Notes: generated by a model not told the origin, from the sequence alone. Positions 27,147 through 36,635 are shown, counted from the first letter of the stretch. The stretch: 64,000 nt of DNA from Rhizobium sp. Leaf453 (GCF_001425605.1 NZ_LMRG01000002.1:124001-188000), one strand, 5' to 3'. Program-made: numbers and translations.

Positions 27147-28244
27147 ATGGCAACCGTTTCCCTTGAAAAGCTGGTGAAGCGCTACGGCGCGCTCGAAGTG
27201 GTGCATGGCATCGATCTTGAGGTGGCGGACCGCGAATTCATCGCTCTGGTCGGCCCCTCCGGCTGCGGCAAGTCGACGACGCTGCGCATGATCGCCGGCC
27301 TCGAGCCGGTCTCCGGCGGCAACCTGAAGATCGGTGGCCGCATCGTCAACGACCTGCCGCCACGCGCCCGAAACCTCGCCATGGTGTTCCAGTCCTACGC
27401 GCTCTACCCGCATATGACGGTGCGCGAGAACATGGGCTTCTCGCTGAAGATCGCCGGCCAGAAGCCGGAGGAGATCGCGCCGCAGGTGGAAGAAGCCGCC
27501 AAAACGCTCGATCTCACGCACCTGCTTGACCGTCGTCCCTCACAGCTTTCCGGCGGCCAGCGCCAGCGCGTCGCCATGGGCCGCGCCATCGTGCGCAATC
27601 CGGATGTCTTCCTGTTCGACGAGCCCCTGTCGAACCTCGATGCGAAACTGCGCACCCAGATGCGAGTCGAAATCAAGAAGCTGCATGCCAAGGTGCAGTC
27701 GACAGTGATCTACGTCACGCACGATCAGGTGGAAGCGATGACGCTTGCCGACCGCATCGTCATCATGCGCGACGGCTATATCGAGCAGGTCGGCACGCCG
27801 GAGGATGTCTTCCAACGGCCGCAGTCGAAGTTCGTCGCCGGCTTCATCGGTTCGCCACCGATGAACCTGAAGGACGCCGAAGTCGTCGATGGACAGCTCG
27901 TTTTCACCAACGGCGACCGCCTACCGTTGCCAGCACGTTTCAAGGATCGTGTGACGGCCGGCCAGAAGGTGACCTTCGGTCTGCGGCCGGACGATCTCTA
28001 CCCCGCCGGCCACGGCATTCATTCCGGTGAGGACGCCGATGTCCACAAGCAGGACCTCCGCGTCATCCTGACCGAACCGCTCGGCAACGAAACGCTGGTC
28101 TTCTCCGATTTTGCTGGCGCCGAATGGGTCGGCCGCATGCTGAATCCGCGGCGGCTTTCGCCGGGTGAAACGCTGCCATTCTGCTTCGACCTCTCCCAGG
28201 CCCATCTTTTCGACCGCGAAAGCGGCCGCACGCTGAGAGGCTGA
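27147..28244 (+). CDS. Sugar ABC transporter ATPase (MalK/UgpC type)
   Basis: A 365-residue ABC protein: Walker A GPSGCGKSTT (about 37-46), signature LSGGQRQRVAMGRA, Walker B VFLFDEPLSNLDAKLR, and a C-terminal TOBE/OB regulatory extension (FGLRPDDLYPA...). It energises the importer at 23926-27143. It is followed one base later by the first dehydratase gene, so transport and catabolism are one transcript. Confidence 0.95.
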   Translation: MATVSLEKLVKRYGALEVVHGIDLEVADREFIALVGPSGCGKSTTLRMIAGLEPVSGGNLKIGGRIVNDLPPRARNLAMVFQSYALYPHMTVRENMGFSLKIAGQKPEEIAPQVEEAAKTLDLTHLLDRRPSQLSGGQRQRVAMGRAIVRNPDVFLFDEPLSNLDAKLRTQMRVEIKKLHAKVQSTVIYVTHDQVEAMTLADRIVIMRDGYIEQVGTPEDVFQRPQSKFVAGFIGSPPMNLKDAEVVDGQLVFTNGDRLPLPARFKDRVTAGQKVTFGLRPDDLYPAGHGIHSGEDADVHKQDLRVILTEPLGNETLVFSDFAGAEWVGRMLNPRRLSPGETLPFCFDLSQAHLFDRESGRTLRG

Positions 28245-28245
28245 C

Positions 28246-29364
28246 ATGGCGAAGATCGAACGCGTCGAACTGAAAATGGTCGACCTTCGCCCAAAGGTCG
28301 AACGCACGGACGCCATCCAGAGCTTCGTCAGCCAGGAAACGCCGCTCGTCACCATCACCGACAGCGACGGCGCAGTCGGTACCGGTTACAGTTACACGAT
28401 CGGCACCGGCGGTTCCTCCGTCATGCGGCTGCTCGCCGATCACCTGGTGCCAAGGATTATCGGTCGCGATGCGGATCAGATCGAGGCGATCTGGCACGAA
28501 CTCGAGTTCGCAACGCACGCAACGACGATCGGCGCCATCACCTCGATCGCGCTTGCCGCCATCGACACCGCGCTGTGGGATCTGCGCGCCCGCAAACAGA
28601 ACCTGCCGCTCTGGAAGCTCGCCGGCGGCGCCAAGGACCGCTGCCCGCTCTACACGACCGAAGGCGGCTGGCTGCATATTCCGGTGGAAGCATTGGTCGA
28701 GGACGCGCTGGACGCCAAAGCACAAGGCTTTACCGGCTCGAAGGTGAAGATCGGCAAGCCGCATGGCTCCGAGGATGTCGCGCGTCTCTCAGCCGTCCGC
28801 AAGGCGGTTGGCGACGGCTACGAGATAATGACCGACGCCAATCAGGGCTTTTCTGTCGACGAGGCGATCCGCCGGGCCGAGCGCCTGCGCGATCTCGATC
28901 TCGGCTGGATCGAGGAGCCGCTGCCGGCCGACGATATCGATGGCCATGTGCGCCTCAACCAGTCCACATCGACGCCGATTGCCATCGGTGAATCCCTCTA
29001 TTCGATCCGCCATTTCCGCGAATATATGCAGAAGGGTGCCTGCTCCATCGTGCAGGTCGATGCCGGCCGTATCGGCGGCATCACGCCCTGGCTGAAGGTG
29101 GCGCATGCGGCGGAGGCTTTCGACATGCCGGTCTGCCCGCACTTTCTGATGGAACTGCATGTCAGCCTGACCTGCGCCGTGCAGAACGGCAAATATGTGG
29201 AATACATCCCGCAGCTCGACGATATCACCACCTCGCGCCTGCAGATCGAGAACGGCATGGCACTGGCGCCGACGGTGCCGGGCCTTGGCATAGACTGGGA
29301 CTGGGACGCCATTCGCGCACGCTCGATCTCCGAGTTCGAGCGCGAAATCCGCAAGGGAGCCTGA
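28246..29364 (+). CDS. Enolase-superfamily acid-sugar dehydratase (mandelate racemase subgroup)
   Basis: A 372-residue MR/MLE protein. The catalytic KxK is SKVKIGK (about 165-171), metal ligands fall in IMTDANQG, WIEEPLP and IGESLYS, and the catalytic His is in MPVCPHFLMELH. This pattern fits MR-subgroup acid-sugar dehydratases (talarate/galactarate-like). Exact substrate unknown. It is the second enolase-type dehydratase of the locus, the other being a clear L-fuconate dehydratase. It may handle a C6-hydroxylated or epimeric analogue such as L-galactonate (inference). Confidence 0.85.
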   Translation: MAKIERVELKMVDLRPKVERTDAIQSFVSQETPLVTITDSDGAVGTGYSYTIGTGGSSVMRLLADHLVPRIIGRDADQIEAIWHELEFATHATTIGAITSIALAAIDTALWDLRARKQNLPLWKLAGGAKDRCPLYTTEGGWLHIPVEALVEDALDAKAQGFTGSKVKIGKPHGSEDVARLSAVRKAVGDGYEIMTDANQGFSVDEAIRRAERLRDLDLGWIEEPLPADDIDGHVRLNQSTSTPIAIGESLYSIRHFREYMQKGACSIVQVDAGRIGGITPWLKVAHAAEAFDMPVCPHFLMELHVSLTCAVQNGKYVEYIPQLDDITTSRLQIENGMALAPTVPGLGIDWDWDAIRARSISEFEREIRKGA

Positions 29365-29367
29365 AAC

Positions 29368-29697
29368 ATGCAGCGCATCGGCATGGTGATCGGCGTCAAG
29401 CCGGAGAAGATCGAGGAATACAAGCGCCTGCACGCGGCTGCGTGGCCGGACATTCTGGCGATGATCTCCGCTTGCGACATACGTAACTACTCGATCTTCC
29501 TGAAAGAGCCGGAGAACCTGCTGTTCTCCTTCTTCGAATATCACGGCACCGACTATGCCGCCGACATGGCGAAGATGGCAGCCGATCCGAAGACGCAGGA
29601 ATGGTGGGCCGTCTGCATGCCCTGCCAAACGCCGCTCGACACCCGCAAGGAAGGCGAGTGGTGGGCAGGCATGGAAGAGGTGTTCTTCCATGCCTGA
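29368..29697 (+). CDS. RhaM-like sugar mutarotase
   Basis: A 109-residue protein of the L-rhamnose mutarotase (YiiL/RhaM, COG3254) family: MQRIGMVIGVKPEKIEEYKRLHAAAWPDIL...IRNYSIFL, ending [13 protein letters not shown]. It interconverts alpha and beta anomers of a deoxy-hexose to supply the anomer used by the dehydrogenase. In this fucose-type operon it likely acts on L-fucose rather than rhamnose. It overlaps the start of the following oxidoreductase by 8 bases. Confidence 0.9.
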   Translation: MQRIGMVIGVKPEKIEEYKRLHAAAWPDILAMISACDIRNYSIFLKEPENLLFSFFEYHGTDYAADMAKMAADPKTQEWWAVCMPCQTPLDTRKEGEWWAGMEEVFFHA

Positions 29698-30760
29698 TTT
29701 CAACCCGACATCGCTCGCCCAATCCTGGCCCCTGCCGTCAAATCCCCGCCCGATCGTCACCTTCGGCGCCGGCTCGATCGTCGGCGACGCCCATTATCCG
29801 GCCTATCGCAAGGGCGGTTTTCCGGTTGCCGGGGTCTATGACCCCGATCACGACAAGGCCAAGGCATTGGCCGAAAAATGGGGCGTTGTGGCCTATCGCA
29901 CGGTCGAGGAAGCGGCGTCCGTTGAAGGCGCGATCTTCGATCTTGCCACGCCGCCGGCTGCCCATGCGAAGGTGCTCGCGGCTCTGCCGGACGGTGCGGC
30001 TGTGCTGATCCAGAAGCCGATGGGCTCGGACCTTAAAGCGGCAACGGAAATCCTGCACATCTGCAGAGACAAGAAGCTCAAGGCGGCCGTCAATTTCCAG
30101 CTCCGCTTCGCGCCGATGCTGTTGGTATTGAAGGATGCCATCGCCAAGGGCCTGCTCGGTGAGGTCGTCGATTTCGACGTCTATCTGGCACTCGATACGC
30201 CGTGGGAACTGTGGTCCTTTCTCGAAGGTCTGCCACGCATCGAGATCGCCATGCACTCGATCCACTATCTCGACGCCATCCGCCAGATTCTGGGCGATCC
30301 GCAGGGTGTGCACGCCAAGTCAATCGGCCACCCCAACCACAGGATGGCGCAGACGCGCACCACCGCGATCCTCGATTACGGCGATCGCGTCCGCTGCGCG
30401 CTGTCGATCAATCACGATCACAAGTTCGGCCGCAAGCATCAGGCCTGCGAGTTTCGCGTTTCGGGAACCGAGGGTGCGGCCTATCTCCAGCTTGGCGTCA
30501 ATCTCGATTATCCGCGCGGCGAGTCGGACATTCTGGAAATCCACTCGAAGGGTGGCGATGGCTGGGTGCCGGTGGCGCTTGAGGGAACATGGTTCCCAGA
30601 TGCCTTTGTCGGCCGCATGGCCAATCTCCAGCGCTTCGTTACCGGTGAGGATGCCGAACTCGTCTCTTCGGTCGAGGATGCGTGGATGACAATGGCGCTC
30701 GTCGAGGCCGCCTATGCCTCCAGTGCCGCCCCCGCTACGCCGCTCGCCGCCCGGCCCTGA
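29690..30760 (+). CDS. Gfo/Idh/MocA-family oxidoreductase
   Basis: A 356-residue NAD(P)-dependent sugar oxidoreductase. The Rossmann segment is [31 protein letters not shown], the family's catalytic Lys region [11 protein letters not shown] (EKP-like, here QKP), and the active-site helix [22 protein letters not shown] 29690 lies inside the end of the mutarotase gene. It may be the sugar dehydrogenase that makes the lactone for the lactonase, since no other L-fucose dehydrogenase candidate is present. That assignment is by elimination. Confidence 0.87.
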   Translation: MPDFNPTSLAQSWPLPSNPRPIVTFGAGSIVGDAHYPAYRKGGFPVAGVYDPDHDKAKALAEKWGVVAYRTVEEAASVEGAIFDLATPPAAHAKVLAALPDGAAVLIQKPMGSDLKAATEILHICRDKKLKAAVNFQLRFAPMLLVLKDAIAKGLLGEVVDFDVYLALDTPWELWSFLEGLPRIEIAMHSIHYLDAIRQILGDPQGVHAKSIGHPNHRMAQTRTTAILDYGDRVRCALSINHDHKFGRKHQACEFRVSGTEGAAYLQLGVNLDYPRGESDILEIHSKGGDGWVPVALEGTWFPDAFVGRMANLQRFVTGEDAELVSSVEDAWMTMALVEAAYASSAAPATPLAARP

Positions 30761-30773
30761 ACAGGAACCAGAC

Positions 30774-31226
30774 ATGGAACAGGTCAAATATTTTGAAGAC
30801 TACGAAATTGGCGAGGGACGCAAGACGAGCGGGCGTACGATCACCGAGACGGACTTCGTCGTGCATGCCGGCCATACCGGCGACTTCTTCCCGCACCATA
30901 TGGATGCCGAGTTCATGAAGACGCAGCCGTTCGGCCAGCGCATTGCCCACGGTACGATGGTCTTTGCCATCGGCGTGGGATTGACCGCGAGCGTCATCAA
31001 TCCCGTCGCATTTTCATATGGATATGACCGCATGCGCTTTATCAAACCGGTCTTCATCGGTGATACGATCCACACGCGCGTTACGATCACCGGCAAGGAG
31101 GATGATCCGAAACGCGCGACCCATGGCCGTGTTATCGAACGCACGGAAGTCATCAATCAGAAGGGTGAGGTCGTGCTCGCCGCCGACCACATCTACATCG
31201 TCGAACGCCGGCCGGCCACCGCCTGA
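30774..31226 (+). CDS. MaoC-like hot-dog dehydratase
   Basis: A 150-residue hot-dog-fold protein. The hydratase motif is visible as [16 protein letters not shown] (catalytic D37 and H42), followed by [18 protein letters not shown]. The MaoC family hydrates enoyl-CoA thioesters or dehydrates hydroxyacyl-CoAs. It lies 13 bases after the oxidoreductase gene in an otherwise CoA-independent sugar-acid operon. Together with the class III CoA transferase it hints at a CoA-linked branch. Function is not otherwise assignable. Confidence 0.87.
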   Translation: MEQVKYFEDYEIGEGRKTSGRTITETDFVVHAGHTGDFFPHHMDAEFMKTQPFGQRIAHGTMVFAIGVGLTASVINPVAFSYGYDRMRFIKPVFIGDTIHTRVTITGKEDDPKRATHGRVIERTEVINQKGEVVLAADHIYIVERRPATA

Positions 31227-31249
31227 GCCGAACATTGAAGGAGCCACCC

Positions 31250-31984
31250 GTGTCGCTTTCCCTCGAAAACAAGCGCGTCCTCATCACCGCAGCCGGCCAG
31301 GGTATCGGCCGCGCAAGCGCGCTGGCCTTTGCCCGCGCCGGTGCGAGCGTCGTCGCCACCGATATCAATGCCGAGGCGTTGAAGGCCCTGGATGGAGAGG
31401 CTGGCATCGAGACCCGCATCCTGAATGTGCTCGACGATGCAGCCGTTAGCACCGTTGTATCCGAGGCTGGCCCCTTCGACGTGCTGTTCAACTGCGCCGG
31501 TTTCGTTCACGCCGGCTCCATCCTCGACATGCCGGACAAGGATCTCGATTTCGCCTTCGACCTCAACGTTCGCGCCATGGTGCGCACCATCCGCGCGGTT
31601 TTGCCGTCCATGCTGGAGAAGAAGGACGGGGCGATCATCAACATGGCTTCGGTCGCTTCGAGCGTGAAGGGCGTGCCGAACCGCGCTGCCTACACCATCA
31701 CCAAGGCCGCCGTCGTCGGCCTGACCAAATCCGTCGCCGCCGATTATGTCGCCCAGGGCATCCGCTGCAACTGCATTTGCCCAGGCACCGTCGAAAGCCC
31801 GTCCCTGCAGGACCGCCTGAAGGCCCAGGGCGATTACGAGACCATGCGCGCCGCCTTCATCGCTCGCCAGCCGATCGGCCGGATCGGCACACCGGAGGAA
31901 ATCGCCGATCTCGCCGTCTATCTCGCCTGCGCCACCTACACGACCGGACAGGCCTACGCCATCGACGGCGGCTGGACCATCTGA
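31250..31984 (+). CDS. SDR dehydrogenase, probable 2-keto-3-deoxy-L-fuconate dehydrogenase
   Basis: A 244-residue short-chain dehydrogenase with GQGIGRA cofactor loop, NCAGFVHAG, MASVASSVKG, catalytic YTITK and CNCICPGTVESPSLQDR. The last segments are very like human DHRS6 and the bacterial 2-keto-3-deoxy-L-fuconate dehydrogenase group. It should oxidise the 4-hydroxyl of the keto-deoxy acid made by fuconate dehydratase, encoded next. GTG 31250 is the best start (AAGGAG 7 bases upstream); an upstream TTG overlaps that ribosome-binding site. Confidence 0.85.
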   Translation: MSLSLENKRVLITAAGQGIGRASALAFARAGASVVATDINAEALKALDGEAGIETRILNVLDDAAVSTVVSEAGPFDVLFNCAGFVHAGSILDMPDKDLDFAFDLNVRAMVRTIRAVLPSMLEKKDGAIINMASVASSVKGVPNRAAYTITKAAVVGLTKSVAADYVAQGIRCNCICPGTVESPSLQDRLKAQGDYETMRAAFIARQPIGRIGTPEEIADLAVYLACATYTTGQAYAIDGGWTI

Positions 31985-32042
31985 AGCATTCACGACCGCC
32001 GGCGAACGATCGACGGTGAAACCATAGACCAAGGGCCATCCC

Positions 32043-33326
32043 ATGACCAAGATTACCAGCCTCCGTTCGCTCGATCTGCGCTTTCCAACCTCGCAGAGCC
32101 TCGATGGGTCGGACGCCATGAATCCCGATCCGGATTACTCGGCCGCCTATGTCATCCTGGGCACCGATACGGACGGTCTGGAAGGCCATGGCCTCACCTT
32201 CACCATCGGTCGCGGCAACGACATCTGCTGCGCCGCGATCGAGGCGATGAAGCATCTGGTCGTTGGCCTGGATCTGGAATGGGTACGCGAAAATCCCGGC
32301 CGCTTCTGGCGTCATGTGACGAGTGACAGCCAGTTGCGCTGGATCGGCCCGGACAAGGGCGCGATGCATCTGGCGACCGGCGCCGTGGTCAATGCGGTGT
32401 GGGACCTGCTCGCCAAGGAATCCGGCAAGCCCGTCTGGCGTCTGGTTGCCGAGATGAGCCCCGAGGAAATCCTCGATATCATCGACTTCCGCTATCTGAC
32501 GGACGCCCTGACGCCGGATGAGGCGCTTGCCATCCTGAAGAAGGCGGAAGCCGGCAAGGCCGAACGCATCGCCACGCTCGAAAAGGAAGGCTACGCCTGC
32601 TACACGACCTCTGCCGGCTGGCTCGGTTACGAGGACGAGAAGCTGCGCCGGCTCTGCCAGGAGGCCGTCGATCAGGGCTTTACCCATATCAAGATGAAGG
32701 TCGGCCGCGATCTGGAGGACGACAAGCGCCGCCTGCGCATCGCCCGCGAGGTGATCGGCGACGATCGCTACATGATGATCGACGCCAATCAGGTCTGGGA
32801 AGTCGGCCAGGCCATCGACTGGGTGAAGGAACTCCAGCCCTACAAGCCTTTCTTCATCGAGGAACCGACGAGCCCGGATGATATTGCCGGCCACAAGGCG
32901 ATCCGCGAAGCCATTCATCCTGTGAAGGTCGCGACCGGCGAAATGTGCCAGAACCGCATCGTCTTCAAGCAGATGATCGCCGGCGGCGCGATCGACATTG
33001 TCCAGATCGATTCCTGCCGCATGGGTGGTCTCAACGAAGTGCTTGCCGTCCTGCTGATGGCCGCGAAATTCGGCCTTCCGGTCTGGCCACATGCCGGGGG
33101 CGTCGGCCTCTGCGAATATGTGCAGCACCTGTCCATGATCGATTATCTCGCGATCTCCGGCACAAAGGACGGCCGCGTCATCGAATTCGTCGACCATCTG
33201 CACGAGCATTTCCTCGACCCCTGCCGCATCGAAAACGCCGCCTATATGCCGCCGTCACTGCCGGGCTTCTCGATCGAGATGAAGCCGGAGTCGATAGCGG
33301 CCTATACCTTTCAGCCGGTAGCATAA
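32043..33326 (+). CDS. fucD: L-fuconate dehydratase
   Basis: A 427-residue enolase-superfamily enzyme closely resembling the ENOSF1/FucD group (length ~430, N-terminal [30 protein letters not shown]). The catalytic KxK is in THIKMKVG (about 218-223), the metal ligands are in [16 protein letters not shown] and ATGEMCQN, and the His general base in [15 protein letters not shown]. It dehydrates L-fuconate to 2-keto-3-deoxy-L-fuconate. It is the last gene of the importer/catabolic operon, 58 bases after the SDR gene. The 2,4-diketo acid hydrolase that usually ends this pathway is not in the window. Confidence 0.92.
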   Translation: MTKITSLRSLDLRFPTSQSLDGSDAMNPDPDYSAAYVILGTDTDGLEGHGLTFTIGRGNDICCAAIEAMKHLVVGLDLEWVRENPGRFWRHVTSDSQLRWIGPDKGAMHLATGAVVNAVWDLLAKESGKPVWRLVAEMSPEEILDIIDFRYLTDALTPDEALAILKKAEAGKAERIATLEKEGYACYTTSAGWLGYEDEKLRRLCQEAVDQGFTHIKMKVGRDLEDDKRRLRIAREVIGDDRYMMIDANQVWEVGQAIDWVKELQPYKPFFIEEPTSPDDIAGHKAIREAIHPVKVATGEMCQNRIVFKQMIAGGAIDIVQIDSCRMGGLNEVLAVLLMAAKFGLPVWPHAGGVGLCEYVQHLSMIDYLAISGTKDGRVIEFVDHLHEHFLDPCRIENAAYMPPSLPGFSIEMKPESIAAYTFQPVA

Positions 33327-33345
33327 GGCGAGTATGGCCGAAGAC

Positions 33346-33367
33346 GGCGGGCTCTGATCGGCCCGCC
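33346..33367. terminator. Terminator-like hairpin between fucD and ribB
   Basis: A perfect 7-bp GC stem, GGCGGGC / GCCCGCC, with an 8-base loop between two convergent genes. No T-tract on either side. Confidence 0.45.
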
Positions 33368-33381
33368 CGCTCCGTTTGCGC

Positions 33382-34005
33382 TCAAGCTGCGACAGCCGTA
33401 TCCCGGCTGACGAATGCAATCAGATCCTGGATCGTGACGAGGGGCATCGTGTGCTCCTCTGCGAACACTAGGAGATCCGGCAGCCGCGCCATCGTTCCAT
33501 CGTCGTTCGCCACTTCGCAGATGACGCCCGACGGCGCCATTCCGGCCAGACGCGACAGTTCCACCGCAGCTTCCGTGTGGCCCGGGCGGGCGCGAACGCC
33601 GCCGGGATGAGCACGCAGAGGGAAAATGTGACCCGGGCGGGCAAATTCCGCCGGCTGCGCGGCGGGATCCATCAGAGCCTTGACGGTTGCTGCGCGATCC
33701 GACGCGGAAATGCCGGTGGTCGTGCCCGGCAGATAATCGACGGAGACAGTAAAGGCGGTCTTGTGCAGCTCGGTGTTCTGCGGAACCATCAGCGGGATAT
33801 CCAGTGCTTCCAACCGCTGGCCTTCCATCGCCACGCAGATCAGTCCGCGCGCGTATTTCATCATGAAGGCGATCGACTCGGAGGTGACCGCTTCGGACGC
33901 AACGATGATGTCGCCTTCGTTCTCGCGGTCCTCGTCATCCACCACCACGATCATCTGGCCGCGCGCAAGAGCCGCGATCGCATCTTCAATTTTCGAGACT
34001 GCCAT
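33382..34005 (-). CDS. ribB: 3,4-dihydroxy-2-butanone 4-phosphate synthase
   Basis: A 207-residue RibB without the GTP cyclohydrolase II (RibA) domain. It makes the four-carbon precursor of riboflavin from ribulose 5-phosphate. The acidic catalytic loop DDEDRENEGD (23-32) and FMMKYARGLICVAM, SVDYLPGTTTGISASDRAAT, RPGHIFPLRAHPGGVRARPGHTEAAVEL are all intact. ATG 34005 has GAAAGG upstream; TTG 34020 is too close to that site. It is expressed alone behind an FMN riboswitch, and the rest of the rib pathway is not nearby. Confidence 0.95.
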   Translation of the reverse strand: MAVSKIEDAIAALARGQMIVVVDDEDRENEGDIIVASEAVTSESIAFMMKYARGLICVAMEGQRLEALDIPLMVPQNTELHKTAFTVSVDYLPGTTTGISASDRAATVKALMDPAAQPAEFARPGHIFPLRAHPGGVRARPGHTEAAVELSRLAGMAPSGVICEVANDDGTMARLPDLLVFAEEHTMPLVTIQDLIAFVSRDTAVAA

Positions 34006-34119
34006 TTCATTGCCTTTCAAGGGTGCCGGTTACAGCGTTAAACCACGGCTTTCAGCCGCCATTCATCCCTTGGGCGAACAGGCCCAGGCACCGCTCACAC
34101 GAGCGGTTCCACAGACTTG

Positions 34120-34256
34120 TCCTCTTCCATCCGGACTCTAACCGTCGGCTCCGGCATCGCACCGGATCTGCTGACCCTTCCATTGGAAGGCGCTCGCGGG
34201 CTCCCGAATCGCTCCGGATACCGCCGGTGGGGAGTTTCGCCCCGCCCTGAGAACAT
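34120..34256 (-). ncRNA. FMN riboswitch (RFN element) in the ribB leader
   Basis: Read on the minus strand, the conserved RFN blocks are all present in order: CAGGGCGGGGCGAAACTCCCC at the 5' side, ACCGGCGGTATCCGGAGC, GGGAGCCCGCGAGCGCC, GGTCAGCAGATCCGGTG and GGTTAGAGTCCGGATGGAAGAG at the 3' side. It would bind FMN and lower ribB expression when flavin is plentiful. About 114 bases separate it from the ribB start. That interval contains a 7-bp hairpin (ACCGCTC/GAGCGGT, 34090-34107) that may be part of the expression platform. There is no T-tract, so translational or Rho-dependent control is more likely than intrinsic termination. Confidence 0.95.
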
Positions 34257-34260
34257 TCTT

Positions 34261-34289
34261 TCAATAGCTTGAGGCGAGAGGCCTGTTCA
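34261..34289 (-). promoter_or_regulatory. Promoter of the riboswitch-ribB transcript
   Basis: On the minus strand TTGAAC (34289-34284), 17-base spacer, TATTGA (34266-34261). The predicted start near 34254 coincides with the 5' edge of the riboswitch. Confidence 0.55.
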
Positions 34290-34322
34290 AGCAAAAAAAT
34301 TGCAACGATCTGTTCAAAATAA

Positions 34323-34337
34323 CCGAACGAGCTTCGG
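34323..34337 (-). terminator. Short terminator candidate after the SDR gene
   Basis: On the minus strand CCGAA-GCTCG-TTCGG followed by TTATTTTG, 9 bases after the SDR stop. The 5-bp stem is weak. Confidence 0.4.
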
Positions 34338-34345
34338 AAGCGTCA

Positions 34346-35134
34346 TCACCAGCAGCAGAAGCCGCCATCGACCAGCAGATCGACGCCAGTCACGAAGCTT
34401 GCCGCATTAGACAGCAGGAAGACGGCAGGCCCGACCATTTCATCGACATTGGCCATGCGCTGCATCGGCGTCTGTTCTTCGAACAGTTTGGTCTGGTGCA
34501 CCATTTCCGGCCGGGTGTTCATCGGCGTCGCCGTGTAGCCGGGGCTGATCGTGTTGACGCGGATGCCGCGATCGACCCATTCCATCGCCATCGACTTGGT
34601 CATGTGAATGACGCCGGCCTTGGACGCATTATAGTGGCACTGGTTGAGGCCACGGTTGACGATGACGCCGGACATGGAGGCGATGTTGACGATCGCGCCG
34701 CGGCCGGATTTCAGCATGGCGCGCGCTTCCGCTTGGCAGGACAGGAAGACGCCCTTCAGGTTGATGTCCATCATCGTCTGGAACTGGCTCTCTTCCATCT
34801 CCTCCGCCGGATTGGCATTGGCGATGCCGGCGGCGTTGACGGCAAGCGTCAGCACGCCGAGTTCGGCCTCGATGCGCGCGACGGCGTCATTGAGCGCCGC
34901 ACTGCTCGTCACATCGGCCGCTATCTGGATGCTGCGGCGACCTGCCCGCGCGATGAAATCGGCTGTGTTGGCAAGGCCATCGTCGGTACGCCGGTCGAGC
35001 AGCGCGACATCGGCGCCGCACTGGGCAAGCCCCATCGCGATACGCTGGCCTATACCGCTGCCCGCACCCGTCACGATCGCGACATTTCCGGAGAGATCGA
35101 ACAGCTTCGGCGCATTGAGCGTGATGTCAGACAT
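34346..35134 (-). CDS. SDR sugar-alcohol dehydrogenase
   Basis: A 262-residue SDR with cofactor loop TGAGSGIGQR, NAAGIAN, catalytic Ser in IASMSGVIVN, YNASK, ISPGYTATPMN and the C-terminal DGGFCCW. The GF-C-C-W ending and HYNASKAGVIHMTKSMAMEW are typical of polyol dehydrogenases of the D-threitol/D-arabinitol/sorbitol group. It is the last gene of the Rbs-type importer operon, so it probably oxidises the imported polyol or sugar. ATG 35134 is preferred over 35140 because of AAAAGGAAA spacing. Confidence 0.87.
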   Translation of the reverse strand: MSDITLNAPKLFDLSGNVAIVTGAGSGIGQRIAMGLAQCGADVALLDRRTDDGLANTADFIARAGRRSIQIAADVTSSAALNDAVARIEAELGVLTLAVNAAGIANANPAEEMEESQFQTMMDINLKGVFLSCQAEARAMLKSGRGAIVNIASMSGVIVNRGLNQCHYNASKAGVIHMTKSMAMEWVDRGIRVNTISPGYTATPMNTRPEMVHQTKLFEEQTPMQRMANVDEMVGPAVFLLSNAASFVTGVDLLVDGGFCCW

Positions 35135-35147
35135 AAACATTTCCTTT

Positions 35148-36635
35148 TCAGATCGTCGCCAGTTCCATCACCGAGACGTCGTTCGCGTCTTCACGGTTGA
35201 GGATACCGGCCTGCTTTCCCTGGGCCATGACCATGATGCGGCCGGACACGCCCAGCACTTCCTCAAGGTCTGAGCTGACCACGATCACGGCGACACCCTC
35301 GCGGGCGAGATTGATGATGAGATCGTAGATGGACGAGCGCGCGCCCACATCGATGCCGCGCGTCGGCTCGTCCAGAACGACCACCTGCGGCTTGCGCGCC
35401 AGCCATTTGGCCAGCACCACCTTCTGCTGATTGCCGCCGGACAGTTCGCCGGCATTCTGCCCGCCGCGTCCCTTGACGCCAAATTGCTGGATGAACCCGT
35501 CAGCAAATTCGCGGATGCGGCGCGACGAGATCCAGCCGTTGCGTGAGATTTCGCGGAGATTGGCATAGCCGATGTTTTCCGCGATCGAGTGATCGAGAAC
35601 CACGCCCTGCAGCTTGCGATCCTCCGGCACCAGAACGATGCCATTGCGGATCGCATCGATGGGAGAGCGCGGTGTGACCGGCTTGCCGTGCAGCAGAACC
35701 TCGCCGGCCGAGATCGGGTCGGCACCGGTGATGGCGCGAACCAATTCGGTGCGGCCGGCGCCCATCAGGCCTGCAATGCCGAAGACCTCACCCTTGCGGA
35801 CGGAAAAATTGATGTCGCGAAACGTGTTGGCGGGCGAAGACAGGCCACGAACCTCAAGCGCCACGTGATCGGACGGCGTCGGGAGCGCCGGGAACATCCG
35901 TTCCAGCGAACGGCCTACCATGGCCTCGACGATCGTGCGGATCGGCACATCGCCCCTGTCGAATTCCTGAACCTTGGCGCCGTCTCGCATGACGACGATG
36001 CGGTCGGCGATCTGGCGGATTTCCTCGAGCCGGTGCGAAATGTAGATGATGCCGACGCCATCCGCCTTCAGGCGGGCGATCTGCTGGAACAGAAGTTGCG
36101 TTTCTTCCCCGCCGAGTGCGGCTGTCGGCTCGTCGAGAATGAGAAGCCGCGCATTCAGCGTCAGCGCCTTGGCGATTTCGATGAGCTGTTGTTTTCCCGT
36201 CGACAGCCCCTCGACCAGACGATCGGGCGAAACGTCGAGCCCGAGCCTCTTCAGGCCACTGCGCGCCCGCTCCTCCATGCCCTTGCGATCGATCCGCCCA
36301 GCCTTCATCGGATAGCGACCAACGAAGACGTTTTCGGCGATCGAGAGCTTGGGGAGCAGTTTCAACTCCTGGTGGATCATGCCGACACCTTCATCGATGG
36401 CGGCACGCGGGTTGGCGGGGGCGTAGGGCGCCCCCGACCAGGTCATATCTCCTGCGGACGGTTGGACAGTGCCGGAAATGATGTTCGACAGGGTCGATTT
36501 TCCGGCGCCGTTTTCACCGAGCAGTGCCACGACCTCCCCCGGATAGATGTCGAGATCGACACCATGGAGAACCTTGATCGGACCGTAGGATTTCTGAACC
36601 CCACGGAGCGAGAGGATGGGAGAGCGGGTCGTCAT
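35148..36635 (-). CDS. Ribose-type sugar ABC ATPase (RbsA/AraG family)
   Basis: A 495-residue protein with two ABC domains. First: Walker A GENGAGKSTLSN, LSTGKQQLIEIAKAL signature, LLILDEPTAAL Walker B. Second: degenerate GLMGAGRTEL, LSGGNQQKVVLAKWLARKPQVVVLDEPTRGIDVGAR. This is the CUT2 monosaccharide importer ATPase. It lies between the binding-protein and SDR genes. Confidence 0.95.
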   Translation of the reverse strand: MTTRSPILSLRGVQKSYGPIKVLHGVDLDIYPGEVVALLGENGAGKSTLSNIISGTVQPSAGDMTWSGAPYAPANPRAAIDEGVGMIHQELKLLPKLSIAENVFVGRYPMKAGRIDRKGMEERARSGLKRLGLDVSPDRLVEGLSTGKQQLIEIAKALTLNARLLILDEPTAALGGEETQLLFQQIARLKADGVGIIYISHRLEEIRQIADRIVVMRDGAKVQEFDRGDVPIRTIVEAMVGRSLERMFPALPTPSDHVALEVRGLSSPANTFRDINFSVRKGEVFGIAGLMGAGRTELVRAITGADPISAGEVLLHGKPVTPRSPIDAIRNGIVLVPEDRKLQGVVLDHSIAENIGYANLREISRNGWISSRRIREFADGFIQQFGVKGRGGQNAGELSGGNQQKVVLAKWLARKPQVVVLDEPTRGIDVGARSSIYDLIINLAREGVAVIVVSSDLEEVLGVSGRIMVMAQGKQAGILNREDANDVSVMELATI

